A stretch of DNA of 64,000 bases. Origin: Gemmatimonadota bacterium. Its GTDB lineage: Bacteria > Gemmatimonadota > Gemmatimonadetes > Gemmatimonadales > GWC2-71-9. Within the stretch, counting starts at the first letter, position 1. Every line of letters starts with the position of its first letter. Shown here in pieces: positions 1-9,551 of the stretch. Location of the stretch: the NCBI GenBank assembly GCA_003222195.1, contig QHVB01000028.1, positions 155,400-219,399 on the forward strand, read 5' to 3'. A model generated the notes under the pieces. The model searched no databases. It saw only the letters and a program-made list of their open reading frames with translations, and was not told the DNA's origin. The position numbers and the translations under genes were made by a program.

Positions 1-868
1 GGCCGCTGTGGCAGCTTACGCACCGCGCCCGCGTGAAGAACAGGATCCCGCCACGCTTCTCCTCGACGCTCAGGGCGTTGTCGGCGTGACGCAGGTATCG
101 ATCGAACGGCGAATCGGTCTTCATCAACGCGGCCATCTGAAACGCCGCGATCGCCGTTGCGGCGTGGCTAAACGTCAGACTGGATTGCGGTACGCCCGGA
201 AACGCCGCGTTGAAGAGGGTGACGTATTCCGGGATGGCAAGCAGGCGTTGCATCACCGCGCTCCAGATTTGACTCGGCTGGCTGTCGGGGACTTCCGCCA
301 GCTCGTTGGGGTTTCCGAACACATCGAGGTCGCCAGGATCACCGCGCATTTCGCGCCGGTTCAGGACCGGCATCATGGCCTGTGCGGCGATCACATTCGG
401 CAGGCCGGCCGGCAGGCCGACCTCGGGCGGCGGGGGACCCCCGCGGCTGAGGCGGCCGTCCCAGAAGACGTAGGACAGGCCGATCGTGCTGTTGAGAAGG
501 GAGGGCGCGTTCCGGGGCACGAAGCTGCGTCCCGGACCCAGGGTGCGTCCGGTCCCGCTGCCGCTGCCTCCGGTGCCGATCGCCAGCGGCAAACCGTCGG
601 TCATGTGCAACGCCGGCTCATGGCAGGTGGCGCACGCGATGTCGCGGTTGCCGCTCAGGATCTTGTCGAACATCAGCGCTTGGCCGAGCGCGACGAGCGC
701 CGGATTCTGCTGCGGCGCCGCGGCAATCGGCACCACACCCCACGGACCGATGCTGCGCCGCAGCTGTGCATCCAGCGACTCCGGAAAACTAGTCGTGGGT
801 GGCGCCTCGTCGCACGCCGCCGCCAGCACGAGTGCCGCAACACACAGCGGTCGGACGGAAAGAGTCAT
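1..868 (-). CDS. Di-heme cytochrome c peroxidase / MauG-like lipoprotein, C-terminus beyond window
   Basis: The minus-strand frame is open from an ATG at 868 to the window edge, giving 289 codons. A strong AGGAGGT ribosome site lies just upstream. The N-terminus is a lipoprotein signal with a lipobox ending at Cys19 (LAAAC). Two c-type heme motifs are visible: CATCH at residues 79-83 and CVSCH near the truncated end. The spacing of about 200 residues and the RNAPSLLNS segment match the bacterial di-heme cytochrome c peroxidase/MauG family, which handles hydrogen peroxide or oxidises protein and organic substrates in the periplasm. It follows the outer-membrane protein gene by 18 bases and is probably co-transcribed with it. 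The family is clear; the substrate cannot be told. Confidence 0.85.
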   Translation of the reverse strand, partial: MTLSVRPLCVAALVLAAACDEAPPTTSFPESLDAQLRRSIGPWGVVPIAAAPQQNPALVALGQALMFDKILSGNRDIACATCHEPALHMTDGLPLAIGTGGSGSGTGRTLGPGRSFVPRNAPSLLNSTIGLSYVFWDGRLSRGGPPPPEVGLPAGLPNVIAAQAMMPVLNRREMRGDPGDLDVFGNPNELAEVPDSQPSQIWSAVMQRLLAIPEYVTLFNAAFPGVPQSSLTFSHAATAIAAFQMAALMKTDSPFDRYLRHADNALSVEEKRGGILFFTRARCVSCHSG

Positions 869-886
869 ACGGCACCTCCTCGCGGG

Positions 887-2416
887 TCAGTGCAGCGGCA
901 GCGACAGCGAGATCTGATGAGTGGACGTATTGACGTCGACCAGGCTCAGCGGACCACTGGGGGCGGCGAGGATCGTCCCGCTCGCCAGGGCGACGGCGCG
1001 AACGCCGACCTCGAACTGCGTACCGGGACGGCCTGCGCCTTTCGTCACGCGGCCCCGGTAGCGCAGCTCGAGGTCCGCGAAGCGGAGCGTCAGGCCCCAA
1101 GTCGGCGTCCACTCGAGCCACCCTGTCCGCAGCGCGCGCTGCGTGAGCTCGACATGGTTCGTCTGCTCCAGTCGATAACTGATGGACCGCATCATCAACC
1201 CGAACTGCAGGCCGACCATCTTGGGCGAGCCTTGGAGATCGATGTCGCGTCCCACGCCGATCCGGAACACCGCGTTGGAGAACCGGAAGCGGTTTTCGAC
1301 TGTCTTGCCGCCGGTCGCGATGGTGTCGCCGCCGAGCGTGGCGGTCGGCGCGATGGCGTCCGCCCACGTGTAGCTTCGAATCGGCTCATACAGGGCATCG
1401 ACGCCGAACGTCTCCCGGCCCAGCACCTTGGACAGCCCTACGCCGAGATCGTAGGCATACGAGCGGCCCGGATCCCAGGGGATCACGGCCACGTTCGTGA
1501 TCTCGTAGTTCGGCAGCTTGGGATGCGTCGCGCGATTGACGGTTAGGATCCAGCCGATGCGCCAACCGGGTGTGGCGAGCGGTATCTGGTACTTCAGCTG
1601 TGCGCCCCAGGTGTTCGTGTGATCAAAGTTCTGGTCAGTGCGCAGTTGTGCGACGGTCCGTTGCAATGCGGGATCCCAGACCTGATCCGCATAGAGGACG
1701 TTGTGCGTGGCCGCGAAGCGGTTGTGCAGAACGATCGCCTCGAGCGACCGGGCACCGCGCTCACCCGGCCACTCTTTCCATGCGCCCATCCGCACGTCGA
1801 TCGCATGGCCCGTTTGTTTGACGCGAATGCTTCCACTGTAAAGCAGGTCGACCCCGTCGAGCGCGTGCAGTCCGGTCCAGAGCGCGCTCGCGCCAATGGA
1901 GAGGTTGCCGGGCAACGTCCGTCCGATCATGCCGAACGCGTATTCGTTGCCATGCGCCCGCATATCGGGACCGGGTATTGGCGTTGGGCTATCGGCTGGC
2001 GGCGCCACTGGCACCCACGGGACCGCGAGACCACCCTGATCGGGAGGGCGACTCGGGTCGACCTGTTGCAACACGAGTGCGAGGCCGCCGTACCAGGTCG
2101 CCTGGCGTGCCAGCATCGCCAGCGGCAGGGAACGCCCGCCTCCCGCCCTGCGTGACACACTGTAGACGGTAGGCGCGCTGAAGATCCACGAGCCACGCAG
2201 GCGCGCCGTCGTGGCCGGGTTGGCGAACGGGTCTCCCAGCGAATCCGCCAGCGCGATCGAGACGCCGCCCAGACCCAGATTGTTGGATGGATAGATTTGA
2301 AACTGATCGCCCTGGGCGATGGGGATCGTCTTGATCGGGATGACCTGCGCCCCCGCGGGAACCACAACGACAAGGAAAGCGATACTACAGACAGCCCGAA
2401 GGCCGAACACATTCAT
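887..2416 (-). CDS. Outer-membrane beta-barrel protein (FadL/PorV-like N-terminus)
   Basis: This 509-residue protein has a signal peptide ending near residue 24 (PAGAQ). After it comes a segment [24 protein letters not shown], which resembles the N-terminal plug region of FadL/UPF0164-type barrels. The rest alternates short polar and aromatic strands ending in ISLSLPLH, as expected for a transmembrane beta barrel. No enzyme motif is visible. It is the first gene of a likely two-gene unit with the cytochrome c peroxidase lipoprotein. It is transcribed divergently from the aldo/keto reductase across a 110-base spacer. The transported substrate, if any, is unknown. Confidence 0.75.
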   Translation of the reverse strand: MNVFGLRAVCSIAFLVVVVPAGAQVIPIKTIPIAQGDQFQIYPSNNLGLGGVSIALADSLGDPFANPATTARLRGSWIFSAPTVYSVSRRAGGGRSLPLAMLARQATWYGGLALVLQQVDPSRPPDQGGLAVPWVPVAPPADSPTPIPGPDMRAHGNEYAFGMIGRTLPGNLSIGASALWTGLHALDGVDLLYSGSIRVKQTGHAIDVRMGAWKEWPGERGARSLEAIVLHNRFAATHNVLYADQVWDPALQRTVAQLRTDQNFDHTNTWGAQLKYQIPLATPGWRIGWILTVNRATHPKLPNYEITNVAVIPWDPGRSYAYDLGVGLSKVLGRETFGVDALYEPIRSYTWADAIAPTATLGGDTIATGGKTVENRFRFSNAVFRIGVGRDIDLQGSPKMVGLQFGLMMRSISYRLEQTNHVELTQRALRTGWLEWTPTWGLTLRFADLELRYRGRVTKGAGRPGTQFEVGVRAVALASGTILAAPSGPLSLVDVNTSTHQISLSLPLH

Positions 2417-2527
2417 AGGCCACCTCGGCGGCAGGAGTTAGTCTCGCCTAGGATACCCACCGAGCCGTCGCGGGCGTCACCGGGTAAAACCGGAGAATTG
2501 TCGCACCGCCGCAACAGGGAGAGATCA

Positions 2528-3494
<967 letters not shown>

Positions 3495-3505
<11 letters not shown>

Positions 3506-3992
3506 CCGGCACCGTGCCTTTGGCGGCCTCCTCGAGGGTGGCGATATCGATCTTTTTCATTTGCAGCAGCGCCTGCACGACGCGGTTAGCCTTCGCCGGA
3601 TCCTTGTCGCTCATCAGCCTGGCGAACGCGGTCGGCACGATCTGCCAGGAGAATCCGAACTTGTCCTTGAGCCAGCCGCACTGGTTTTCCTGGCCGCCGC
3701 CCGAGGTCAGCTTGCTCCAGTACTCGTCGACTTCCCGTTGATTCTCACAGTTCACCACGAATGAGAAGGCCTCGCTGAATTTGAACAGCGGGCCGCCATT
3801 CAGCGCCGTGAATTCTTGACCGGCGAGCTGGAAGTTGACGACCATGACCGAGCCTTTGGGCCCGGGGCCGGCGTCGCCATACCGGCTGACCTGCAGGATC
3901 TTCGAGTTTTGAAAGATCGACACGTAAAACTGCGCGGCCTCCTCGGCCTGTGTGTCGAACCACAGGAACGGAGTAATCTTCTGGCTAGCCAT
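3495..3992 (-). CDS. VOC family protein, PhnB-like
   Basis: The 165-residue protein opens with [22 protein letters not shown], the hallmark of PhnB-like members of the vicinal oxygen chelate (glyoxalase/bleomycin resistance) fold. It ends with the typical [20 protein letters not shown] segment. These proteins are usually cytoplasmic and often of unknown substrate. Its ATG shares one base with the TAA stop of the preceding SRPBCC gene (TAATG). It is therefore the third gene of a translationally coupled ArsR-SRPBCC-VOC operon. Such trios are common in soil bacteria, and the ArsR protein probably controls them. Confidence 0.9.
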
Positions 3993-4480
3993 TAGTGTGT
4001 CTCCTCGTTGAGCAGCTCGTCCAACCGGTTGTAGCTCGCCTCCAGGCCCTTTGTCGCACCCATCTTGAGGGCGGCGTCCCGTGCGTCGCGCGACGCGTAG
4101 TGGACGGTGGTGCTGACCGTGGTCTTGCCGCGCGTCTCCACGAGCTCCGTGGTGACGAGCGTTTCGCCGCCTGTCCAGTAGTCCTCATACACCTCCGTGG
4201 CGACGATGCGCGACGGCTGCACGACCTCCTGGAATGTTCCGCCCATCCCCATTTTCCGGCCGTCGGCGTTTTGCCAGACATAGCGATACTTCCCGCCGCT
4301 GCGGACGTCGATCTCACACACCGGCATCGTCCAGCCGGGAGGACCCAGCAGCCAGCGCTTTACCAGGTCGGCTTTGGTAAGCGCGTCGAACACCATAGCC
4401 CGCGGCGCGTCGAACACCCGCGTCATCACCAGCTCCCGGTCGGTCGGGGTCGTAATCTTCAGGGCGCCCGTCTTGGTCAT
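3992..4480 (-). CDS. SRPBCC (AHSA1-like) domain protein
   Basis: The 162-residue protein reads MTKTGALKITTPTDRELVMTRVFDAPRAMVFDALTKADLVKRWLLGPPGW. This is the classic start of the activator-of-Hsp90-like START/SRPBCC family, which forms a hydrophobic ligand pocket. I chose the ATG at 4480 because upstream codons in this frame lie inside the ArsR gene. A GGAAGG ribosome site precedes the ATG. It overlaps the ArsR gene by four bases (ATGA) and the VOC gene by one base (TAATG), so the three proteins should be made in step. The ligand is unknown. Confidence 0.92.
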   Translation of the reverse strand: MTKTGALKITTPTDRELVMTRVFDAPRAMVFDALTKADLVKRWLLGPPGWTMPVCEIDVRSGGKYRYVWQNADGRKMGMGGTFQEVVQPSRIVATEVYEDYWTGGETLVTTELVETRGKTTVSTTVHYASRDARDAALKMGATKGLEASYNRLDELLNEETH

Positions 4481-4875
4481 TTCGCCTTCCTTTTCCTCGG
4501 CTTGGGTTTTGTCTCCTCGATCAGCGCGTCCACGGTCTTTTTCTGCTTCCCTTTCAGCTCCTCGAGCACGGCGTCGAGGCGCTTGAAGTTCGCCTCCCAG
4601 ATCTTGCGGTACCGCTCGATCCAATCGGTCGCCTCCGTGAGTGGCCGCGGCTCGAGCTTGCGGGGCCGGCGCTGCGCCTCCCGGCCCCGGGTGATCAAGC
4701 CGGCGCGCTCTAGGACCTTGAGGTGCTTGGAAATCGCCGGCTGGCTCATATCGAACGGCGCAGCCAGCTCCGTGACCGTCGCCTCGCCGTCCGCCAGCCG
4801 GACCAGGATCGCCCGGCGCGTCGGGTCGGCGAGCGCGGCGAAGGTCGTGTCTAGAGCATAACCAGATGGTTTCAT
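4477..4875 (-). CDS. ArsR-family winged-helix transcriptional regulator
   Basis: The 132-residue regulator starts MKPSGYALDTTFAALADPTRRAILVRLADGEATVTELAAPFDMSQPAISKHLKVLERAGLI. This is a full winged helix with the SQPAISKHL recognition helix. No metal-binding cysteines are seen, so it belongs to the non-metal subgroup usually found with SRPBCC partners. The C-terminus is rich in lysine and arginine (KPKPRKRKAK). The start at 4875 is preferred; the longer open frame to 5217 only mirrors the exonuclease gene. It is the first gene of the coupled operon and lies 57 bases from the divergent exonuclease gene. Autoregulation there is likely, though I see no clear operator. Confidence 0.93.
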   Translation of the reverse strand: MKPSGYALDTTFAALADPTRRAILVRLADGEATVTELAAPFDMSQPAISKHLKVLERAGLITRGREAQRRPRKLEPRPLTEATDWIERYRKIWEANFKRLDAVLEELKGKQKKTVDALIEETKPKPRKRKAK

Positions 4876-4932
4876 AACTGATCGGTAATGTACAGCCCGT
4901 CCCCGCGGCGTCAAGGGGCTTATCATTCCGAC

Positions 4933-5676
4933 GTGAAAATCGCGACGTGGAACGTGAACGGCATCCGGGCCCGGGCCGCGCAGCTCGGCGAGTGGCTGCG
5001 GCGCGATCGGCCCGACATCGTCTGCTTGCAAGAGCTGAAGGCCACCGCGGCGCAGATCCCGGCCGAGTCTCGGGTCGCGGATTATCACGACTACTGGCAC
5101 ACCCTCAAAGGCTATTCCGGCGTGTCGTTGCACGTCCGCAAGGATCTCTTCGCCGTCGATCCGGTGTTCCGCCACCCGCCTTTCGATATGGAATCGCGGA
5201 TCGTGCAGGTCGAGCATGGCGATCTGGTGATCGCCTCGACCTACGTACCCAACGGTGGCAAGGATTATCCGGCGAAGCTGGCGTTCGTGAAAAGCCTTAT
5301 CGACTGGTCAGCGCGCCTCAGGGCCGAAGGCCGGGAACTGATTCTCTGCGGGGACCTGAACATCGCGCGCGCGGAGATGGACGTGCATCCCAAGGAGCGC
5401 AAGCCAAACGCCGTCGGGCAGCGGCCTGAGGAGCGCGCGCTGTTCGAAGCACTGCTCGAAACGCGGCTGGCGGATCTGGGCCGCCAATTCGATCCCGACA
5501 ACCCGAATCTGTTTACCTGGTGGGCGCCGTGGCGCAATCTGCGCGCGCGGAACATCGGCTGGCGGCTCGATTACGTGCTCGCCTCACCGGGCATCGCCCT
5601 ACAAGCAACCAGCTGTGTCGTGCAGGCCGACGTTGGAACCAGCGATCACGCCCCGGTGGTCCTGACGACACGTTGA
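4933..5676 (+). CDS. xth: Exodeoxyribonuclease III (AP endonuclease)
   Basis: The 247-residue protein begins at a GTG giving VKIATWNVNGIRA and belongs to the exonuclease III/EEP fold, which cuts at abasic sites in base-excision repair. The metal and catalytic residues are all present: Asn7, Glu34 in LQELK, Asp141 and Asn143 in GDLNIA, and the terminal Asp238-His239 pair in SDHAPV. The length matches the family (about 250-270). The upstream ATG at 4888 would add a non-conserved 15-residue stretch, so the GTG is preferred. It is transcribed divergently from the ArsR operon. Confidence 0.95.
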   Translation: MKIATWNVNGIRARAAQLGEWLRRDRPDIVCLQELKATAAQIPAESRVADYHDYWHTLKGYSGVSLHVRKDLFAVDPVFRHPPFDMESRIVQVEHGDLVIASTYVPNGGKDYPAKLAFVKSLIDWSARLRAEGRELILCGDLNIARAEMDVHPKERKPNAVGQRPEERALFEALLETRLADLGRQFDPDNPNLFTWWAPWRNLRARNIGWRLDYVLASPGIALQATSCVVQADVGTSDHAPVVLTTR

Positions 5677-5739
5677 GGAGCGCGCCAGAAGTCATAATCC
5701 GTCGTGCAAACCGGAACATCGCTCACTATCGTATGGCGC

Positions 5740-6408
5740 ATGACTACGGTCCGCGTCTACGGTGGGAAAGCCGGCACGAAGCCTGACGGTGGATCGCCCC
5801 TCCTGGCCGGCCTGCTCGCGGCAATCGGGATCATCGTCGCGTGGGTAGGCCTCGTGTATGTGACCCACCACCCCGTCGGCATCGCCGCGTGGGGTGTCGG
5901 CGGGCTGCTAGGGATCGTGGTGGCCAAGGCGGCCAAGCCGCCGACGAAAGCGACGGGAGCGCTCGCGGCGGGGCTCACGCTCGTCACGGCTCTCCTCGCC
6001 AAAGTCGTCGTCGTCGTGGTCGCCCTGCAGCCGATGCTGCGGCAGGAGCTCGCGAACGATCCGGCAGCGCTGACCATGTTGTTCCTCCTCGAGAAGACCG
6101 AACAGAAGTCGTTTTCGCCCGAGCTGCAGGCCACGATCAACGCCCGTCCCGATTTGGTCACAGACACGACGTTCTTCGGCTTCGGCCCGGGGCACGAGCT
6201 CCGCGAGAAAATGATCGATGAAGCCGTGGCTGCCGCGAAGGCGTCGTCGTTTGACGAGCGTAAGCGCCTCGTGCACAAACACTACGACAGATTCTTAGAC
6301 AAGCTGGGATTCGGGGTTTTGTTGCTGGCGACGTTTGGACTGCTGGACCTGCTGTGGATTGGGCTGGGGATGTCGACTGCCTGGACCCTGGGACAGGGAC
6401 GGATCTGA
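5740..6408 (+). CDS. Multi-pass membrane protein of unknown function
   Basis: This is a 222-residue protein that I do not recognise. It has three closely spaced hydrophobic segments in the first 100 residues (around LLAGLLAAIGIIVAWVGLVYV, AAWGVGGLLGIVVA and LTLVTALLAKVVVVVVAL). A soluble, charged stretch of about 90 residues follows, then a fourth segment near the end (LGFGVLLLATFGLLDLLWIGL). The ATG at 5740 is preferred; a start at 5704 in the same frame would add 12 residues. Its stop is one base from the end of the convergent gene at 6410. No catalytic motif is visible. Confidence 0.7.
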   Translation: MTTVRVYGGKAGTKPDGGSPLLAGLLAAIGIIVAWVGLVYVTHHPVGIAAWGVGGLLGIVVAKAAKPPTKATGALAAGLTLVTALLAKVVVVVVALQPMLRQELANDPAALTMLFLLEKTEQKSFSPELQATINARPDLVTDTTFFGFGPGHELREKMIDEAVAAAKASSFDERKRLVHKHYDRFLDKLGFGVLLLATFGLLDLLWIGLGMSTAWTLGQGRI

Positions 6409-6409
6409 T

Positions 6410-6847
6410 CTAGCTTCCTGATCCTCGCTGCCCCTCTTCGCGTTCTCGCGCTTCACGTGCCAGCCGCACCCGCTCCTGGCGCTCCTTGAGGGCCGCCGCC
6501 GCCGCGGCCTCGCGCTCTCGCTCCTGCGCGTTCCAATCCGTACTCGCTGCGGTTTCCGCCCGGGCGCGGCTGACGCGTTCCTGCCGCTCGCGGCGGGCGG
6601 CAGCCTGATCCTTCTCGCGGTCGCCCTCGCGTTGCACCTTGTTTTTGGTATGCGCCCACCACATCACCAGAAACAGCGCGAACTGGGCGGGCAGCACGAA
6701 AATGAAGGAGGCGGGGAACAGGCGGTTGACCGTGACCGTGACCGCGGCACTCGCCAGGGCCCATTTCCACCCGGAGAGGTGCTCGTAGTCCGCGGCAAAA
6801 TAGAACAGCGCCGCGAACGTGAAGAGACCACCACCGAGCCCAAACAT
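6410..6847 (-). CDS. Small membrane protein with charged coiled-coil tail
   Basis: The 145-residue protein has two or three hydrophobic segments in its first 70 residues (LFTFAALFYFAADY, ALASAAVTVTVNRLF and FIFVLPAQFALFLVMWWAH). The tail of about 75 residues is almost purely Arg, Glu, Ala, Gln and Lys, and is predicted to be a long helical coiled coil facing the cytoplasm. No known family or enzyme motif is seen. It is convergent with the preceding membrane protein gene. Its start lies 72 bases from the divergent 27-residue peptide gene. Confidence 0.7.
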   Translation of the reverse strand: MFGLGGGLFTFAALFYFAADYEHLSGWKWALASAAVTVTVNRLFPASFIFVLPAQFALFLVMWWAHTKNKVQREGDREKDQAAARRERQERVSRARAETAASTDWNAQEREREAAAAAALKERQERVRLAREAREREEGQRGSGS

Positions 6848-6919
6848 GGGTTAATATGTGAAACCAGCTTTTGGCGTGCAATATTTTTTCCCCGGGGACA
6901 ACTTCCGGAGGACGGCGGC

Positions 6920-7003
6920 ATGCCGCGTATTATCTGGATTATCCTGATCATTGTGATCTTTGGCGCGGCGACGTTTTTCCTGCGGCGGTACATGGAGCGG
7001 TAA
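6920..7003 (+). CDS. 27-residue single-pass membrane peptide
   Basis: This is a very short frame, MPRIIWIILIIVIFGAATFF followed by a basic tail with LRRYMER. It is almost entirely one transmembrane helix with Arg at both ends. A strong CCGGAGGAC ribosome site lies 9 bases upstream. Its TAA stop shares a base with the ATG of the next gene (TAATG), which suggests translational coupling. Too short for most gene callers, it is supported by the ribosome site, the hydrophobic pattern and the overlap. Function is unknown; it may be a membrane partner of the downstream protein, or a leader peptide that sets its translation. Confidence 0.6.
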   Translation: MPRIIWIILIIVIFGAATFFLRRYMER

Positions 7004-7587
7004 TGTTGACGGTGTTCCTGTTGTCGCCCGCGAACTGCTCGGGTACGCGGGCCAAGCTCCTGCTCCGAAGCCAGACCAGTCCGCTAAGGGAGCGCTTGGC
7101 GAACGGCGGCGCCCCATTGGGTGAAGTCTTCACGTTCATGAGCAGCCTGTATTTCCGCGGCAAGCTGGCATATGCCAACCGATTCGGGCGAGGGTACGTC
7201 ATTGCGCCGGGGCGCGGGCTCCTTCCCGCTGATATGCTGATTCGCGTTGACGACTTGCGCAGAATGGCCGAGGTGCCGGTCGATGAGGGCGAACCGGCGT
7301 TTCGCGAGCCGCTGGCGCGCGACGCCACCGCGCTGAAGCGCGGGATGGGGCCCGACGACCGCGTCGTACTGCTGGGCAGTGTGGCCACCGACAAATACGT
7401 CGGACCACTGCTCGAGATCTTCGAGGAACGGCTCTACTTCCCCGCTACGTTCGCTGGGCGCGGCGACATGAGCCGCGGTGGGCTGATGCTGCGCTGTGCG
7501 AGCACCGGCACGCCGCTCGAATACGTCCCGCTGCGCGGTGCCGTCCGCCACGGACCCAAGCCTCCGAAGCTGCCGCGACTGAAGTAG
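7003..7587 (+). CDS. Conserved hypothetical protein, coupled to a membrane peptide
   Basis: The 194-residue protein begins MLTVFLLSPANCSGTRAKLLLRSQTSPLRERL. It contains the stretch FMSSLYFRGKLAYANRFGRG and later GSVATDKYVGPLLEIFEERLYFPATFAGRGDMSRGGLMLRC. I cannot name the family with confidence. The dense, non-repetitive globular sequence and good codon bias show it is real. There is no signal peptide or membrane segment. The ATG at 7003 is chosen because it overlaps the stop of the upstream 27-residue peptide (TAATG); the longer frame from 6871 only shadows that peptide. Confidence 0.75.
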   Translation: MLTVFLLSPANCSGTRAKLLLRSQTSPLRERLANGGAPLGEVFTFMSSLYFRGKLAYANRFGRGYVIAPGRGLLPADMLIRVDDLRRMAEVPVDEGEPAFREPLARDATALKRGMGPDDRVVLLGSVATDKYVGPLLEIFEERLYFPATFAGRGDMSRGGLMLRCASTGTPLEYVPLRGAVRHGPKPPKLPRLK

Positions 7588-7668
7588 GGTTTTCAAGTAA
7601 TCTGGAACGCGACGCCCGGATCGGTTCACGCATCACCGGGTAGCATGCCAACTGTGGAGAACGCATCT

Positions 7669-8625
7669 ATGAAATGCTCCGCCGCGCACATGTTCCTCGC
7701 CGCAACGCTGCTACTCGCTCCGCCGGTTGCCACGGCCCAAGGCGGATATGGTCGCGGCGGAATGGGTCCGGTCACCCGCTACGGACCAGGCGCGCCCAAA
7801 CTTCCCGGCGTGGAGCTCGTGGGACCGCTGGACACGGCCTTGGCTCGCGCTCTTCTCACCCTCAGCGGTGATCAAGCGACACGCTACGCGCAGGCGTACG
7901 ACTCATTCATGGTCGCGACACGTCCCGAGCGCGACAGCGCGGGTGCGGCGATCGCCAAGATGAACCAGCGGCTCGACGATGGCGACCGTGCGGCCGCGAT
8001 GTTTTACGCCGAGCGGCTGCAAGAATTGGGAAAGTACCTGCGCGATCGCCAGGACCGTTTCGAAAGCGATCTGCGCCACTTTCTAAATGGCGACCAGATG
8101 AAGGCCTACAAGAAGTGGCGGGAGGGCGAGGATCAGGCCGCCGAACGGAAGCGGCGGGAAGACGAGCTCCGCTGGCAGGAAGCGGCGTTCCGCGGTGAGT
8201 ACGGGGGTCCGCGCGTGGGCGCCAGTCCTCCGGAAATCAAGACCGCGTTACCGGCCGCGGCCGGAGTCGCGGCGCCGCCGCTGGGCGCACAGAGCGTCCG
8301 CGTCGGCCGGACGTTGTACGTCGCGGGCCAACTCGGCGTGGATAGCACGAACACGCTTGCGGGGACGGATCTGCATGCGCAAGCGGCTCGCGCCTTCGCA
8401 AATCTCGCCGCGGTGCTGCAGGCGGCGGGCGCCACGCCCCGTGATGTAACCGCGCTGACGATCTATGTCGTCAATTATCGACCCGCCGACCTCGACACGA
8501 TTCGCGACGCGGCCGGAGCGTATCTCAATCCAAACGGCCCGATCATCACGGTGCTCGGCGTGCAATCGGTCGGCCGCGATGGTGCTTTAGTCTCGATCGC
8601 CGCAACCGCCACGGCTTCACGCTGA
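7669..8625 (+). CDS. Exported Spy/CpxP-like helical domain fused to a RidA-like domain
   Basis: The 318-residue protein has a signal peptide ending near ATAQG, then a glycine-rich spacer. A charged helical region at about residues 55-170 (LSGDQATRYAQAYDSF ... FLNGDQMKAYKKWREG) resembles periplasmic Spy/CpxP/LTxxQ-type proteins. The C-terminal 120 residues (VRVGRTLYVAGQLGVDS ... LVSIAATATA) have the RidA/YjgF trimer fold. Where active RidA proteins carry the imine-binding Arg (PAR motif), this one reads GPIITVLG, so deaminase activity is doubtful. The start at 7669 is taken because GGAGA lies about 8 bases upstream. Its stop overlaps the start of the EamA frame. The domain assignment of the middle part is inference. 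Confidence 0.75.
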   Translation: MKCSAAHMFLAATLLLAPPVATAQGGYGRGGMGPVTRYGPGAPKLPGVELVGPLDTALARALLTLSGDQATRYAQAYDSFMVATRPERDSAGAAIAKMNQRLDDGDRAAAMFYAERLQELGKYLRDRQDRFESDLRHFLNGDQMKAYKKWREGEDQAAERKRREDELRWQEAAFRGEYGGPRVGASPPEIKTALPAAAGVAAPPLGAQSVRVGRTLYVAGQLGVDSTNTLAGTDLHAQAARAFANLAAVLQAAGATPRDVTALTIYVVNYRPADLDTIRDAAGAYLNPNGPIITVLGVQSVGRDGALVSIAATATASR

Positions 8626-9551
8626 ACCGGTCTAAACACCTCCCGCTGCTCGCGGCGCTCGTCTCCGTCGTCCTCTGGGCGGCGGCCTTCGTCGGCATCC
8701 GGGCGGCGGGCCGGTCATTTTCCCCGGGTCCGCTCGCGTTGGGGAGACTCGCGGTGGGCAGCGTCCTTCTGGGTGCGTTCGCTTTCTCTCGTCCGACGAT
8801 CCGTCCAACGCGACGCGAGCTAGCGCTCCTCGTCCTCGCTGGTCTGCTCTGGTTTGGCACCTATCAAGTTGTGTTGAACGAGGCCGAGCGAAGGGTCGAC
8901 GCCGGTACCGCGTCGATGCTCGTGCTGATCGCTCCCATCTTCATCATCGCGCTCGCGGCGGTGTTCCTGAAAGAGCGAACCACGCCGAATCTGCTGTTCG
9001 GCGGCGCGCTCGCGTTTGCGGGTGTCATCGTGATCGGACTCGCGACCTCGTCCGGCAAAGCGTCGATCGTGGGAGTGATTCTCTGCCTGGTCGCCGCGCT
9101 CGCCTCCGCCATCGGCGTTGTCGCGGAGAAGCCGGTACTGAATCGGATCTCGGCGTTGCAGGTCACGTGGACCTGCTGCGCCGTCGGGGCGCTCGTCTGC
9201 CTGCCTTATGCGCCGCGCCTCACGCATGAGCTGCGCGCCGCCCCCGCCGGCGGCGTCGCCTGGCTGCTCTTCCTCGGCGTCTTTCCCACCTCTATCGCCT
9301 TCACGACATGGGCCTACGCGCTGGCGCGCGGATCGGCGGGGCGACTCGCGGCGACCGCCTACCTCATACCGCCGATCACCATCGTGATGAGTTGGCTGAT
9401 CCTGGGCGAAGCGCCGGGCCGCATCGCGGTGCTGGGCGGCGCACTCTGCCTCGCCGGCGTGTACGTCGCACGCCGGCAGCCGCGGGTTACGGCTTCGGAC
9501 TCCTTCGCACGCGCTCCTGGCCCTCCCGCTCCTCCCGCTCATCGTCGCTGA
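8622..9551 (+). CDS. EamA (DMT superfamily) transporter, non-canonical start
   Basis: From 8622 the frame gives 309 residues with about ten hydrophobic helices in two EamA repeats. The first helix is LAALVSVVLWAAAFVGIRAAG and the N-terminal repeat includes the typical PLALGRLAVGS segment. These proteins export metabolites or amino acids across the inner membrane. No ATG or GTG exists in this frame upstream of the first helix. The only plausible start is CTG at 8622, overlapping the RidA stop as CTGA. A TTG start at 8739 would remove the whole first helix. The 3' end overlaps the convergent propeller-phosphoesterase gene by 65 bases. Confidence 0.82.
   Translation: MNRSKHLPLLAALVSVVLWAAAFVGIRAAGRSFSPGPLALGRLAVGSVLLGAFAFSRPTIRPTRRELALLVLAGLLWFGTYQVVLNEAERRVDAGTASMLVLIAPIFIIALAAVFLKERTTPNLLFGGALAFAGVIVIGLATSSGKASIVGVILCLVAALASAIGVVAEKPVLNRISALQVTWTCCAVGALVCLPYAPRLTHELRAAPAGGVAWLLFLGVFPTSIAFTTWAYALARGSAGRLAATAYLIPPITIVMSWLILGEAPGRIAVLGGALCLAGVYVARRQPRVTASDSFARAPGPPAPPAHRR

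Noticed and set aside
8-1546. Long plus-strand open frame of 512 codons at the left edge
   Set aside because: It runs antisense to the cytochrome c peroxidase and outer-membrane protein genes, is arginine-rich with no domain, and is a GC-driven shadow.
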